Assembly (NCBI GenBank): GCA_905221605.1
Contig: CAJNDS010002759.1
Location: 181,926-245,925, forward strand
Direction: 5' to 3'
DNA: 64,000 nt
Origin: Symbiodinium natans
Lineage: Eukaryota; Sar; Dinophyceae; Suessiales; Symbiodiniaceae
The notes under the pieces are model-generated. The model worked only from the letters and a program-made list of their open reading frames with translations, was not told the DNA's origin and searched no databases. The position numbers and the translations under genes were made by a program. Shown here piece after piece: positions 31,900-43,052 of the stretch; within the stretch, counting starts at the first letter, position 1; the number at the start of each line of letters is the position of its first letter.

Positions 31900-32375
31900 C
31901 AGGAGATGTCGGCAGAGGTGGGCGATGGGATGCGAAAGGGTTTGGCCGACTTTGACAGAGCCCGGGGCATACGCGAAAATCCAAAGGCCAGGGCCCAGCT
32001 TCCCTCAAAAGGAGCAGAAGTGGTTCCGCGAGATGGTCCAGATACACCAAGCGGCCGCGGCAGCCGCGCGGCGCGCCGTGCAGCGGCGGGGAGGCTTTTG
32101 ACCAAAGAGAGAGGGAAGCAAAGGAAGCAAAGGAGGCCCCCGCTCTCCCCCCAACAACAAGCCTCAACATGCCTCAAATCGGCTAACTTCTTTTCAGGCA
32201 TCCTGAGTGCTTGAGGGATCTTGAGGCTCCCCTCAAGGTGGAGGCTCAGGGCATCTTAAGAGATGAGGGGATGCAGAGGGCAGAGTGCTTTGGCAAAGGC
32301 TCTGTGGATGCTCTGGCGGGCGCCCTCGCATCGCCCGATCCCTCCGCGGCTCTCCTCACGGAAGCAGACGGCGGG
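31900..32375 (+). CDS. Probable exons of an unidentified gene
   Basis: Three coding-like pieces on the plus strand. About 31905-31985: MSAEVGDGMRKGLADFDRAR. 32012-32094: after AAAAG, EQKWFREMVQIHQAAAAAAR, GC donor. 32277 to about 32371: after GATGCAG, AECFGKGSVDALAGALASPD, GC donor. The first two are in different frames with too little space for a normal intron, so their link is unclear. A further piece near 32861-32950 may continue the gene. The helical, Ala-rich character is consistent across pieces. Family not recognised. Confidence 0.3.
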
Positions 32376-32949
32376 CCAATCTTGCATTTTGGGGTTCAAT
32401 ATGTTCAGGGCTTAGGATTGCCGTTGAGGGCATTTGAGGGCTAAAGTTCTACGGCTGGTGAAAGCCGTTTCCAGGGCTGTTTTGGGGTTTATTGATGGAT
32501 ACTTTGTGCGTGTACAAAGCCAGGTGGAGTGGGCTTATCGACGGTGTGGGCGTGAATTCTTGGGCTAAGGTCGAGCAGAGCTTTTGAGGTTGCATTGCGT
32601 GGTTGCTGAGCGCAGGGCAGTGTTTGGATGTAGGTTGAGAGTGCATCGGGATATGATAATGCAGGAGTGCTGAGGGCTTGGGGCTGTAGAGTTAAAAGTT
32701 TTGGGAGCTCCAGCTTCAACGGGTTTGGGAATGGGGCCTTGGCTGCGAAAGGATGTTTCCGTGGCAGGCTACCTGTTTTGTCAATGATACTGCTTCTTAA
32801 GCTTCCCTGAAGTTTGCAAAGCCCGTCACGAAAGCCCCTTAGAAAGGTGGGCCCCAGTCTGTGTGCTTGGCGCTGGCGGCCGTGTGCTTCAGCGAAAAGG
32901 CGGCACCGCTCTGGGCCAAGCGCGGACTCGAGCCGCCCGATCGGAGATC

Positions 32950-33040
32950 ATGAACTAGTATTACTCTTGTTATTTTAAATACTATTATATTTTTATTCTC
33001 ATTGTGATTCTTCTTCTTCTTATTATCATTATTATTTGGG
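32950..33040. repeat. A/T-rich island
   Basis: About 90 bp of TTA/TTC/ATT-rich DNA (for example TTCTTCTTCTTATTATCATT), in sharp contrast to the surrounding GC-rich sequence. No open frame of note. Confidence 0.7.
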
Positions 33041-33965
33041 CTTCACACTGTTGGGCTCAACTTGGCTGCGACGTAGTGCCACGCAGGCTGCGACTATGCG
33101 CGTTGCATGGACAGTTTCCCTGACCACTGTCGATCTAACCTGTCCTTGAGCACTGGTTGCGTTAGGTCCATGGACCGTGAATACACACGCGCACACACGA
33201 ACGCTTGTTGCGCATGCCAATGACGCTTCGCGTCACATGCTGTTCCACGCGTATCATGCATGAGCTGCGGGTGTTGAGACGACGGAAAACAAGCTTCGTA
33301 GTTGCATAGAATTCGTGAATGATGTGGCGGCCCACTCTGTTCATAGGCTGTGAAAGTCACAAGCAAAAAGTGCACGACGCAGGTTACAACTTACAACAAC
33401 AACGGGAGCAGTTGCGGAAATCGCAATTTCTGTGCTCACGACGAGACACAATGCAAAGACCCATCAAGTACGCTTTTGCCTTTGAGCAAGCTTGGAACAT
33501 GAAGCTGCCAGCGTTTTTTTGCAAGAGCCGCATCATAAACACCGAGCCCAGTGCATGCCTTCAACCTTGAGAGGAACCCCTGTCAAGTCCTCCTGCACCC
33601 CCTCAAGCTGCCCAGCCCAGGCGGGCCAACTCCATGTCCTTGCAGCGCCGGCTTCCCAGATCCTAAGAGGTTGATTTTCAACTTCAGGGTGCTAAAGCCA
33701 TAAACTTCTACACCAAGCCGAAACCTTTAAAACGCAACTTCCCTCCCCCCCCCATTACTCCTCAGCTTTCCTTGAGGCGCCCCCTCCAGGAGTCTGGAAC
33801 GCAGCTCCACCGGCGGCCTCTCTGAGGCAGCTTGGGGCTCTAAATTCACATTCTGGGTTCTCAAAGTGCTTTTCGGCTTCGCAGGGCACCCCTTGATTAA
33901 ACCCCATTGCATACCTCTTGCAGGAAGACCAGTAACAGATATATGTTTAGACTGGTTTGCTCAAG

Positions 33966-34052
33966 CTTTATGAAGCCCCCGTGTGCCAGCGCAAGGATGC
34001 GGCCTCGTGGCCAAAGCGTCTGCGGCGTCTGGCGCTGGCTATGCTGGCGGAG
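33966..34052 (+). CDS. Single internal exon, unknown protein
   Basis: 29 codons between an acceptor (TTGCTCAAG) and a GC donor (GAG^GC), phase 0 at both ends. Reads LYEAPVCQRKDAASWPKRLR followed by RLALAMLAE. The strong coding character and clean boundaries make this one of the better isolated exons. Its neighbours were not found with confidence; a piece at 34511-34589 (AVSRGCRRLVRSLCTMAATE) might follow. Not identified. Confidence 0.38.
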
Positions 34053-34876
34053 GCCATCAGCATCAAACCCAGAATTCCAACATCAGAAGCTTCAGGGTTC
34101 TGAGGGCCTTTTGGGGTTGGCATGTAGCGAAGGCCTGAAGGCTGGTTGAGGGTTGATGGGCTTGGAGGATTATATAGGACTTTTGGCTTCGGGCCTTTTG
34201 CTGCTTGATCCATCAGACACCGGAGCACCCAAAGGGCCCAACATCAAAACTGATCCACCGGCCCTAGTGTTGGCCCATGCCTTGTAGGGTGTTCTTGGGC
34301 CATTGAGTTTAAAACCCATGTGCTGAACTTCTACTACACCTGAACTCCCCCAGCCCTGCCGCCAAACCCTTTACGAAGCCTCTTCTTATACATGCACCTA
34401 CCTGGAAGTGCCAACAGCTTCCTATATGTTACTGTTCTTCGCACCAAACCCTCAACCCATCTCAACCCCAGACTCGGACGGGATGCTGCATATGCTGCAT
34501 GCCAGGCTGTGTCTCGTGGATGCCGTAGGTTGGTTCGGTCCCTGTGCACCATGGCGGCAACTGAACTTCGACGAAGACCGCAGGCATAGCGCGGCGCCTG
34601 TCCTTGTGGGAAACCCACGCTTCTGTGGTGTCATGTCGTGTCTTGTCTTCGGCTACTCGTCTCGTGTCTTGACGTGTCCCGTCTCCTGCGTCGTGTCGTC
34701 CAGACGAGAGGAGGGTTTGCCTTGAGGATTTCGTAGCATGGGGTCTTAGCTCCCATCAGCTGGTTCGAAATTCCATATTGTTCAATAATATTGTTGTACA
34801 TGATCGGTCAATCGCAAGGAGAACGACCATGCTGGTAACAATCCTCCCCCTTCGACCTGACTCAGAGTATTCTCAG

Positions 34877-34983
34877 GCACAGCCTCGAAGGAGCAGCCTC
34901 CCCCGAGCGAGGACGACGCCATGCCGCAAAGAGCTCTCCAGATGGGAAAAGGTTGGGAAGAGATGTGCTTCACTGGTTCGTGA
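34877..34983 (+). CDS. Possible terminal exon
   Basis: After TATTCTCAG the frame reads ASKEQPPPSEDDAMPQRALQ to TGA at 34981-34983 (34 codons). It may end the gene represented by the 33.97 kb exon, since the next ATG-started gene opens at 35317. An alternative donor (AAAG^GT) lies inside it. Confidence 0.28.
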
Positions 34984-35245
34984 ATGTTCGTGATTCAGGC
35001 CAGAAACATCCTCTGAAGCCACGGCCAAAGCAACCATGAACTCCCGAGCTGATACGTCGATTCGATGTGGAGATGAAGCCCTGAACCATCTAATTCCCAG
35101 CCTTTCATGACCTCACGTTTCGAGCTAGATGTGACCAGGGAGGAGGCAGAGAGGATGCCACGAGGAAAGCCACCAAACCTCTCTGCTAGATACTGATACT
35201 TGGTTCTTTTGCCTTACATTTTTCTTTGGCTTCTCATCCTCCCTC

Positions 35246-35285
35246 TCTCGCTCTCGCTCTCTCCCTCCCTCTATCGATCTGTCTT
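35246..35285 (+). repeat. CT-rich tract
   Basis: Short (CTCT/CTCG/CCCT) pyrimidine run just upstream of the 35.3 kb gene. It could serve as a polypyrimidine tract. Confidence 0.6.
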
Positions 35286-35316
35286 TCTTTAGGTTTTTCC
35301 TTCCTTCTTCATTGTC

Positions 35317-35860
35317 ATGTCTTTCTTTGGCACGGCTGCTGAGGAGACGTCCAAGAAGCTGTTGTGGGACGCCCTGGGCCACTTGGACAGCAATCAAGGC
35401 TGATCTCGCTGTATGTTTGTATGTTTGGGGTTGGTGTCTGTTTACCTAACTGCCTCGCACAGGACTCGACCCGAGCTCCATTCCGGAACTTCAGGATGGG
35501 GAGAAGGAGCCCAGCTGCATGAATTCCACGGAACTCAACGGACGTGTCCCGTGCCGGGTCTTCTCAGCTCCCCGCAGGCTTGAGAGCATCAAGCGTTGCA
35601 GGGGTAGACTTTGGGAGGTAGGCTGTTGTCGGGCTTCCGGCCGGAGTCCATACAGTTTGGGCTGAGGAGCTGTGTGGGATACGGAGTTCCTTCACGGCGT
35701 GCCAACCCTTTAAGCCCCCTCTACAGAGGAGCCGCCAGAGTTGGCAAAGCCGGCGCGGGCCCCACAGGGGCGTGTTCTTCTTGTAAGATATGTGAGATCT
35801 TGCGAGGTTCGTTTACAGTATCCAATGAACAATGACGAACACCCGGTGGTAGGCTACTAG
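35317..35860 (+). CDS. Four-exon small gene, about 110 aa, unknown
   Basis: Exon 1, 35317-35398, from ATG: MSFFGTAAEETSKKLLWDAL then GHLDSNQ, ending with one base at a GC donor. Exon 2, 35463-35617, completes a Gly codon and reads LDPSSIPELQDGEKEPSCMN then VPCRVFSAPRRLESIKRCRG, ending GRLWE at a GT donor. Exon 3, 35729-35782: EPPELAKPARAPQGRVLL, with a GTAAG donor. Exon 4 from 35819 (acceptor GTTTACAG): YPMNNDEHPVVGY then TAG at 35858-35860. A GT donor within exon 4 (GTG^GTAGGC) would extend the gene instead. All phases join (1, 0, 0). Introns are 64, 111 and 36 bases. The last is very short, so exon 4 is the weakest part. Acidic-helical N-terminus, basic middle; no family recognised. An upstream first exon is possible. 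Confidence 0.5.
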
Positions 35861-35986
35861 GCTTGATGGCGTAGCTCAGGGCTTGGGACTTGGCATAACG
35901 ATGAGGGCGAGGAGATAATCGGAGGTGTGGATGTCGCAATTTGGTATTTGGATTCTTGCTGGTCTGACACAAGTCTCCCTGGCACA

Positions 35987-36162
35987 CAAAGTTTGCAAGG
36001 CCTTTTTAATGGGCAGGTTTCGCAAACAGGAAGTATCACGGACAAGTTGCGTAAATAAGCCACAGCCAGCTGTTTCGCGCACAGAGTTTGCATGTGCATG
36101 TTTTGGCGGACATGTTTCGCACTGGCAGCATCCCGGACAAGTTGCTTGAAAAAGCCACAGCC
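35987..36162 (+). repeat. Tandem duplication, two diverged copies of about 80 bp, period about 96 bp
   Basis: The copies end in near-identical CGGACAAGTTGC-x-T-x-A-x-AAAGCCACAGCC (36038-36066 and 36134-36162). Upstream they share GTTTGCA...TTTCGCA...GCATCCCGG-like blocks. An open frame runs through both copies, so a duplicated peptide is possible, but composition does not favour coding. Confidence 0.5.
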
Positions 36163-36302
36163 TTCCCTCTCTTCCGCATTTGGGCAGGAAGGGCATTCAG
36201 ACGACTGTGACCTCGACAGGGCAAAGCGCAGGTGCGGCAGGGCTTGCATGCGAACACGTCAGCCGCAAGCTAAGTAAAAGTGTGGAAAACATGTACAGTT
36301 TA

Positions 36303-36323
36303 GGGGGGGGGGGGGGGGGGGGG
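36303..36323. repeat. Poly-G tract (21 G)
   Basis: The longest homopolymer in the window: 21 G on the plus strand, in non-coding DNA. Confidence 0.93.
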
Positions 36324-37056
36324 TTCGGAGTTGGGCCCTCTATAGGGCTCAAAAAGCTGGCCCCCAAGAAATCCGAGGTTCGGATGCTAACATGGAACCG
36401 GGCAATGAAGTCATGAGAAGAAGACCGCAGTTCAAAAGCAATCCTAAAAGCCTCAGCTGAAACAAGCGACATGCACTGCGAGGAGCGCGCTGCTCTTTGC
36501 GCCCCAAGGGAAGTATTTCCAGGACTCGGTTCTAAGGTTGAACAAGTTGAACCGTTTCTTGCACTTGGGATTCCGGGTTTGTGCAAATTGTGGCTTTGGC
36601 AAGCATTTCATTCTTCTCCGTGCTTGCGGTCATCGAAGTCAGACTTTAACATCGTCGAGTGCTCCTTAAACGGAGTTAGGTTCCACCAGCATTCAGCAAA
36701 GTGGACTGAGTGGAGGCCCTTGCGTGCACCCCACGTTGTACGAAAGGAGCATGTATGGGCCTTGTGGCCACCTACGGGCTTCCTTTAACAGCGCCCTCCG
36801 AACCTCCTCTGGCTATCCTTTCTCGACCACCCGCATGCCAGCGGTCGCATCGCTGCTGTTGCATTATTTTCGCATTTAGAGAGATGTCTTGAAACTTGTT
36901 TGTTTTTGGAGGCCGGCCTCACAAACTGCACGCCGCAAGGGATTGCCACTCGGAACGGAGTTGGAGTAAACTGAGCGATTGGCCAATGATTGGCGATCAG
37001 GGCTCAGAAACCTCTGAATTCAAGATGCGACGTCGGCAACTGTAGGTGTTTGGCAC

Positions 37057-37404
37057 ATGTGGTGTACATTCCCGGTACCAAAATTGCCTCGCTCCTCGGA
37101 ATTGCTTCGCTTGAAGGTGGGCAGTCTCATGATCCACATGGCCTGTCGGCTGGCTAACCGCTGGGAGGGCCAGGAGGCCACATCCCTGCTTTGCGAGCAG
37201 TGCCGTGGCATGCACTTCAGGAGATTGGAGACGTGTTGGAGTTCAAAAGGCTCCGGGAAAATGTTGGGATTGGAGACTCTGATAGCTAAGGATCGCTACA
37301 GTACAAGTTTACAAGGGCGTTATCACGTGCTTGCAAGCAGCCGAAGGTTGTGGAAGAGAGACATCTCCATGAAGGCTGCGGCTGTGAGGGGCAATGGGAA
37401 CTAG
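37057..37404 (+). CDS. Uncharacterised 115-aa ORF
   Basis: ATG 37057 to a stop ending at 37404. The best coding-like part is VGSLMIHMACRLANRWEGQE then SLLCEQCRGMHFRRLETCW, which holds a C-x2-C pair. The C-terminal half is basic. It could contain an unrecognised intron. No family is identified. Confidence 0.27.
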   Translation: MWCTFPVPKLPRSSELLRLKVGSLMIHMACRLANRWEGQEATSLLCEQCRGMHFRRLETCWSSKGSGKMLGLETLIAKDRYSTSLQGRYHVLASSRRLWKRDISMKAAAVRGNGN

Positions 37405-38544
37405 TTAACTAGTTCTGTGGACGACACACGCATGACATGGCAGATGACAACTGGCTAATCCTTCCCACCGACATTCGTTAAAAAGCCGCCTAATTGTGAA
37501 GTTCCGGCTCCGCGACGAGCATGGGAGGGGTCTCGTTTGGGCTTGCGGGCCCCTTCTGCATCACCCAGAGCTCTTCAAATTCCCAGTTGGTCGTTGGGTT
37601 TCTGGGATTTGTGGAGCCACAAAGCCCTAATTCTCCCAGATGTTTGGTGAGTTGTCTGGTGCCAGGGCTTCGTGCGTGCGGTGATGCCCGGGGACGCCAA
37701 TCCCGGAGCGGTGCAGGCGAAGCATTGGCTGTCCCGCTAGTTCCGTGAGGTATCATGCGCCATGCTGCACGCGATGTGTCCATTCCGTTCACGAGTCACG
37801 GCTGGAGGCCGCACTCTATGCCCAGGGACTGCGCTACCACAGCAGCCTGGCCTTGCCTTGATAGTTCTATGAAGGCACCAGAAACCTCATTTCTTGGATA
37901 TGGGCTTGCCGACTTGCCCTATTAAAGTGAGCATTGGTACTTCTGGAGAGTTGTACTTCATCAACTTAAAGCGATTCAACGTGCATCAGAGACCAGTCGG
38001 CTTCTGAGGTGCCAAGCAGCGTCGAGGAGGTCTGGCTCCCCTCTCGGAGCCCGAGGCACTGCGAAGCCGGGCAAGCAGAAGGGGCAAAAAAGGCATTGTA
38101 AAAAGCGCGGAAAGCGAGGGTGTGAAGCATGGTGCAAGAATGGTGATGTGCGTTTGAGGGTCGAAGGTCGAATGGTCTGGTTACTTTGGTGACCTCTTTT
38201 ATTCGGTTTGAACTACGCCCCACCCTTTTTCTGCGCGAGGGCTTGAAATGTGATGAACGGATCCAAATTTGGGATGCGGAAATCATCATGTGTTGACCAG
38301 GATGCCTAAGAATCTGTAGGATTTGGGGGATGCTGCGAAAGAGAGTTTCCGACTGTAGTTCGGGGAGTGTGTGTATGTGTTGGCCGTCAACTTTTGAGGT
38401 CTAACGACAGGCTTTGTGTTGCAGAGGGACGTTTCGCGGTCGAGATGACTTGCTCCGAAGCTGGCTAAGGGGAAGGGCCTTGAGGCTTGTACAAGTACAT
38501 CACATGACCATCCTGTAAGAGCCAGCCCTAATGCCTGAGTGCAG

Positions 38545-38670
38545 GCTGCACTCCGTGGTCTTGCACGGGAGCAGCGGCTGGGTGCGTACCTGGACGGGTT
38601 GCTACAGGGGATCTACTGGGGCGCAAGAGGGGCTTTAATTCCAAAATGGCCTACAGCATTGAGAAACTGA
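38545..38670 (+). CDS. Terminal exon, unknown protein
   Basis: Acceptor CTGAGTGCAG, then 41 codons to TGA at 38668-38670, reading ALRGLAREQRLGAYLDGLLQ then IYWGARGALIPKWPTALRN. Well-formed amphipathic sequence. Upstream pieces are not placed with confidence (a short one near 38427-38468 reads RFAVEMTCSEAG and then stops; another near 37741-37860 reads SRLEAALYAQGLRYHSSLAL and stops). Confidence 0.35.
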   Translation, partial: AALRGLAREQRLGAYLDGLLQGIYWGARGALIPKWPTALRN

Positions 38671-38724
38671 AAGTTCTTTCAGCGGATCTATCAAAAAGTT
38701 CAGTTGTGTGCTCTATCTATCTGT

Positions 38725-38725
<1 letters not shown>

Positions 38726-38771
<46 letters not shown>

Positions 38772-38778
38772 AAGAGAG
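38726..38778 (+). repeat. (GA)n microsatellite
   Basis: About 22 GA units from 38726 to 38770, then an interrupted continuation. Arg-Glu and Ser-Leu repeat frames across it are artefacts. Confidence 0.95.
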
Positions 38779-39183
38779 ACTGAGCAAGAGGGATGGGAAG
38801 AAACAAACAAAACAAAACGAAGGACCGAACGGACGAAAGCAAAACAGAAACGAAGACGGGAACGAAAGAAGATAGGAAGGAAAAACGAAAGGATGAAAGA
38901 CAAACTACCACGCCAAGAGTGCGAGAGAAAGAAAGAAGGACAGTGCTCCTGCTAGCACCATTACTTATACCATTTTTTTCAGTGCGGCCATTACAAATTA
39001 GAAGAGCTGTTGGTACATAATTCCAACTTTTGCTGCTACCGTGTTTGGCTGCTTTTGTAGTTTCTCAGCCACAATTTCTCTACTTTTTCCACTGGCTCTA
39101 TCTGGCTCTAAGTGTTCTGAATCATCTGTCTGCCAGTGCCGCTTTCAGAAAACTCAAAGCACTCTAACAGGCCCCTGTGTCAG

Positions 39184-39252
39184 AGGACAAGCTCCGTGCG
39201 AAGCTGTCGGCCGCAGCGGCCGGCCAGCGACGGGCGCGGCGCAGCGCCGAGA
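39184..39252 (+). CDS. Possible short exon
   Basis: Between CCCTGTGTCAG and a GC donor (GAGAG^GC), reading EDKLRAKLSAAAAGQRRARR. Basic, helical, Ala/Arg-rich. GC-rich sequence can mimic this, so it is scored low. Confidence 0.22.
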
Positions 39253-40131
39253 GGCCGGTACAGGGCCCAAAATCCCCGGCCACAGCACGTGCTCACGGAC
39301 ACAGGGGCAGACACAGACACAGACTTGGATTCGGTGCGCGAATGCACAAACTCTTTCGTTACTTACCGCTTTGAAGGCAATTAACCTGGTTTGAAAAGAG
39401 GAAAGTCTCCGGCTTTGTTCTTACTGCGAAGGGAAAAGGAAAGGGCAAGGCAGAGCCCCGGACCCGGCATCCCCCCGCTGAAACCCCTTTCGGCCATGAT
39501 CCAGGGCCGCACACATACAAACCGCCCTTCCGGATTTTTTTGCACCAAGCCCTTGTAGCACTCCAAACCTGCTCAAAGCTCATCGGGTGAAACCTGAGAG
39601 CCAGGTTGGTCATCCTGTCGACCTTCCTCCCTGAGCACCGCGGACTCCCGCGCCTCTTCAGCGCCAAGGACGGCTCGACGGTTCAGCCTCAGGGCCAGCA
39701 CTAGCGGTCACTAGGGCCCGGCGCCCCGAAACCCTGAGCCCAACAATTTTGCGATCTGAAACCTCATCGAGGCAAGCTGCCCGAGTAATCCGAGTAGTTT
39801 CTTAGTCTCTGCATTGGTTATCTGCATGTGGTGTGGACAGCGGAAGAACGATATCTACGCTCGCTGGCCTTCCTGTGAGCCTCTGGAGCTGCCAGTTCTC
39901 AAAAGCCCCACTTGGGACCCATTTTCTCGAAGGAGATCTCAGACCTCAATGCCAAGCGCTCGCCGGAGGCCTTGTTCTTGACCTTGCCTTGAGGTGGAAT
40001 GAGGTCAAGGGTACTGGAGGATGTTTCAAGGGTTTTGGGGTTTTGTTGTGGACATGCCGGGTTCGGATGTGGGGCGTTAGGTAGCCAAGCCATCCATGCC
40101 TCTCAGGACCAGCTAGAGCTCCTCCCAACAG

Positions 40132-40527
40132 GGCTGCTGCGACTTTGCTGGATGTGATAGCTTTGGGACAGCAGTTGAGCCTGCTGTTCAGACTGATTGG
40201 TTCCCTCGTGGCGGATGCTTCTTCTAAACATGTTCACACAAGATCCATATGGACATGCGTCGAGGAAGAACCACTGCAGCTTTCCCGACTGCTCCAAGTA
40301 CCTGCAAGATCTGTGGCTGGCTTGCAAGCATCGCTTGCTTGTGTGTTTAGTTCTCTGCTACTTCCCGACGAGTGCTCCCCAACAAAGCAAGGCGCAGCGA
40401 GACGGACCGCCTTGCGGAGGCCTTCGGCAGAGAGCCTTCCGCAGTGAGCCGGGCCATTGTGGACTTGTGGAGACGTGGGGCAAGCGTGGCAGTGGGAGCC
40501 CTGAAGCACTTCGGGCGGACAGAGTAA
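40132..40527 (+). CDS. Probable last exons of an unidentified gene
   Basis: First piece from 40132 (acceptor CCCAACAG): Leu-rich TLLDVIALGQQLSLLFRLIG then SLVADASSKHVHTRS; the end is uncertain. Terminal exon 40373-40527, after CGACGAG: LPNKARRSETDRLAEAFGRE then PSAVSRAIVDLWRRGASVAV and LKHFGRTE, ending in TAA at 40525-40527. The terminal exon is convincingly coding by composition and might form a helical or HTH-like bundle, but no family is recognised. A competing frame (FPDCSKYLQDLWLACKHRLL near 40280-40345) could be the true exon between them. Confidence 0.38.
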
Positions 40528-41481
40528 ATCTTCCGTGCACTCGGAGGCTTTTCTTTCTCTCGTGTTTCGTGCAACGGTGCAGGCATCAGCGAAGAAAGGC
40601 CGCTCGCCTGAGATGAAGACTCGGTGCCGTGGGTTTGCATTGACAATCATTGACACGTCGAGGGAGCCCAGAGAGTACATGTCCGAACGCAAGAGTGGAA
40701 GATTTTGGTGGCTTCGGCTATGCCTTTCGACCCAGTTCCAGGCCGGATTGAAAAGCTCCGGACTCACAGTTGGGCTTGTGTTCCTGCGCGCCTTTCTGCA
40801 GATCTCCTTTGGGCGGCTGTGCGACTGTGCGACTCTCGTACGTGCACCCGTTTGGCTCGTCCCTGCGTATCGTTGTTCGTGGTACCTGTGTGGTGTGGAC
40901 TCAGGTGCATTTGTGCGTTGATGTGCTGGTGTGTTCGTGTCAAGTGTGCGAGAGATGTCCTGAGCAAAACTTCATAATGTAATCCTTGCAGGGCAAAGGA
41001 GCACCCATTGTGTCCCGCAAGTGTTTCACGAAGGCCGCCAGGCCAAAGGCTTTAACCTTATAAGCACGTAGGGACACTGCGTGTAACTTCCAGTCCGATT
41101 CGTTGTTCTATCCTCTCGCAAGGAAAGAACTTGGTTGCTGGCAGCCGCCGTGGCCTTTTCAAGCAGCTCGACCGCAGCTGATGGGTTGAAGAGAATCAAT
41201 AAAGCCCTTGTTTGTGAGGGCATCAAGTCTCAGAATCTGAGCTCGGGCCTTCGCACCCGGCATCAAGTGTGACCGCGCGGCCTTCTCCTTCGCTCTGACG
41301 CCAAGTCAGGGATCTCAGCTTTCACTTTTTTTTCATCACCCGTTCCGACTACCCTGTCCGCCGCCTGCCGTTGTCAGTTTCCTAAAAATGAAGAGAACTC
41401 CGGACAACACAACTCCGAGTCCAAGCATCTGAGCAGGAACCACTCCGACAATCAAAGCTCCGAAGCAGGCACCTGGCCCCA

Positions 41482-41754
41482 ATGACCTGGCGGGAGGCTG
41501 GCCAGGACAAGCCAATGTTGTACGACATAGAGTCTTCGAGCTTTCAGGTCAGAACTTTCTCTCGTAGCAACCTTATCTATAACGGAGAACCTAAGGACGA
41601 CAGCAGGATGAGACCCGTCGTTTGCAACGTGTTTTCACCAGAGGACATCTACATCCCCTGCCTCCACTCGGCTGCCCTGGGAGCATCGGGTGTGCTCCAC
41701 GACGCGCGCCGCTTCTGCCAACGGGTCTCCGACAAGCGGCCAAGCCGCGAATGA
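41482..41754 (+). CDS. Uncharacterised 90-aa ORF
   Basis: ATG 41482 (CCCCAATGA) reads MTWREAGQDKPMLYDIESSS and later RPVVCNVFSPEDIYIPCLHS with a basic C-terminus, to a stop ending at 41754. CAG^GTCAGA at about 41548 could be a donor. If read through, it is a single-exon small gene. Not recognised. Confidence 0.33.
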   Translation: MTWREAGQDKPMLYDIESSSFQVRTFSRSNLIYNGEPKDDSRMRPVVCNVFSPEDIYIPCLHSAALGASGVLHDARRFCQRVSDKRPSRE

Positions 41755-42237
41755 AGGGAGCAGTCCTCCTAAGGTTTTCAGTGTGGGTGGCAGATCTGTT
41801 TAGGTGTGAGTGCTCTTGTCCGTGATCAAGTGGGCTGCAGCATCAATCCTCGCAAGCTCATCCGGGCTAGAGTGCTAGAGTGCTAGGAGACGGGCTGTAC
41901 CTGCCACGAGTGTTTGGTCGTGTGAGGCTGGACGAGCGCGTGAAAGAAAGCCAAGCCGCCGAGGCTTGGCTCCTGAAGCGGTCAGTTGTGGCATAAAATT
42001 GGTGAGATGGGCGTAGATAGGCCCTCCTGTACTCCTCGCCCCGGTCGCTTGGCCCGGGTCTGGAATGAGAGGTTCTTTTGAGTTTTGCAGCTGGGGGGTT
42101 AAGTGTGTTTGGGAGGAGTCATCACTGAGAACCTTTCTGTCATGCTTCGGAGGAGAGCACCTCGGAAAATTCCTATCTCCCGTCTAGCTAGAGTCTAGCT
42201 CTAGCTCTTTGAGACCTGGCAAGAGCCAACGTCACAG

Positions 42238-42672
42238 GCCGTGCACAGTGCCGGGTTCGCCGAGACCCTCGAGGAGTTTGCGAGAATGCGCCAGCTTAGG
42301 AGTTATCGTTGGGGTCGGTTTGGGATAATTGCTGACTGGGGATTTGGACTTTGCAGCTCAAAGTCTGTAGGCGGGTTCCGGACCTCATGCGCAGATATCT
42401 CAAAGGTTGGAGCTAGCACGAGACGGCTTCTAGGGTGCATAACAAGCGACACCTGCCTGGAGGCACAGATTTCGGAGGTTTGTAACTTCCTCCCCTCCTC
42501 TCCTCCCCCCTCTTTACATTTGCTGTACGTGATGCCTCTCTCTCTCTCTCTCCATGCAGCCCGGCTGCTCGCATGCCTCGAAAATGTAGACATCTTTAAG
42601 CTGTGGAGCATGGACATGCACGGAGCTGGCAAGGAGTTGCGGCAAGCGCTGCACAAGCGCAACACCAGCTGA
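42238..42672 (+). CDS. Last two exons of an unidentified gene
   Basis: Exon 42238-42301 (acceptor GTCACAG): VHSAGFAETLEEFARMRQLR, one base over at a GT donor. Terminal exon 42561-42672 (acceptor CTCCATGCAG) takes the two completing bases and reads RLLACLENVDIFKLWSMDMH then GAGKELRQALHKRNTS, ending in TGA. Phase agrees across a 259-base intron that contains CT-rich repeats (42489-42550). The product tail is a helical, charged C-terminus. The upstream part is not found; the 41.5 kb ORF may belong to it. Confidence 0.45.
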   Translation, partial: AVHSAGFAETLEEFARMRQLRSYRWGRFGIIADWGFGLCSSKSVGGFRTSCADISKVGASTRRLLGCITSDTCLEAQISEVCNFLPSSPPPSLHLLYVMPLSLSLHAARLLACLENVDIFKLWSMDMHGAGKELRQALHKRNTS

Positions 42673-43052
42673 TGGCTGGCCATTGTAAGTGAGGGTTTAG
42701 GATACCAGGCTCGTCCTATCTGCCATGGCATGGCAGAAATACACACAAGGTGCTTTGGCGAGCTTGCCCACGACAAAATACCCCAATGCAAGAGGCATGT
42801 GGTCTTTTTGACTGCCATTGCAAAACAAGGTGTTTTCGTAGTGCCCTCCACCTTTACAGGCTTTTTGGGAGTTGCACCAGTGGGGTGAGTTTCGGTCTGA
42901 GCCCTGGGGTGTCGAGTGTCGGATTTGGAGAGGGCTGGCCGAAGGCCATTTGCCCTAGGAGCCTGTACAGTGTACAGCTTTCCTCTGCTCCAGATCGATT
43001 TACGTTGCCGGGTGGCTGTGATGAAAAAGCTCGGTTGGCAGTTTTGAAGTAG

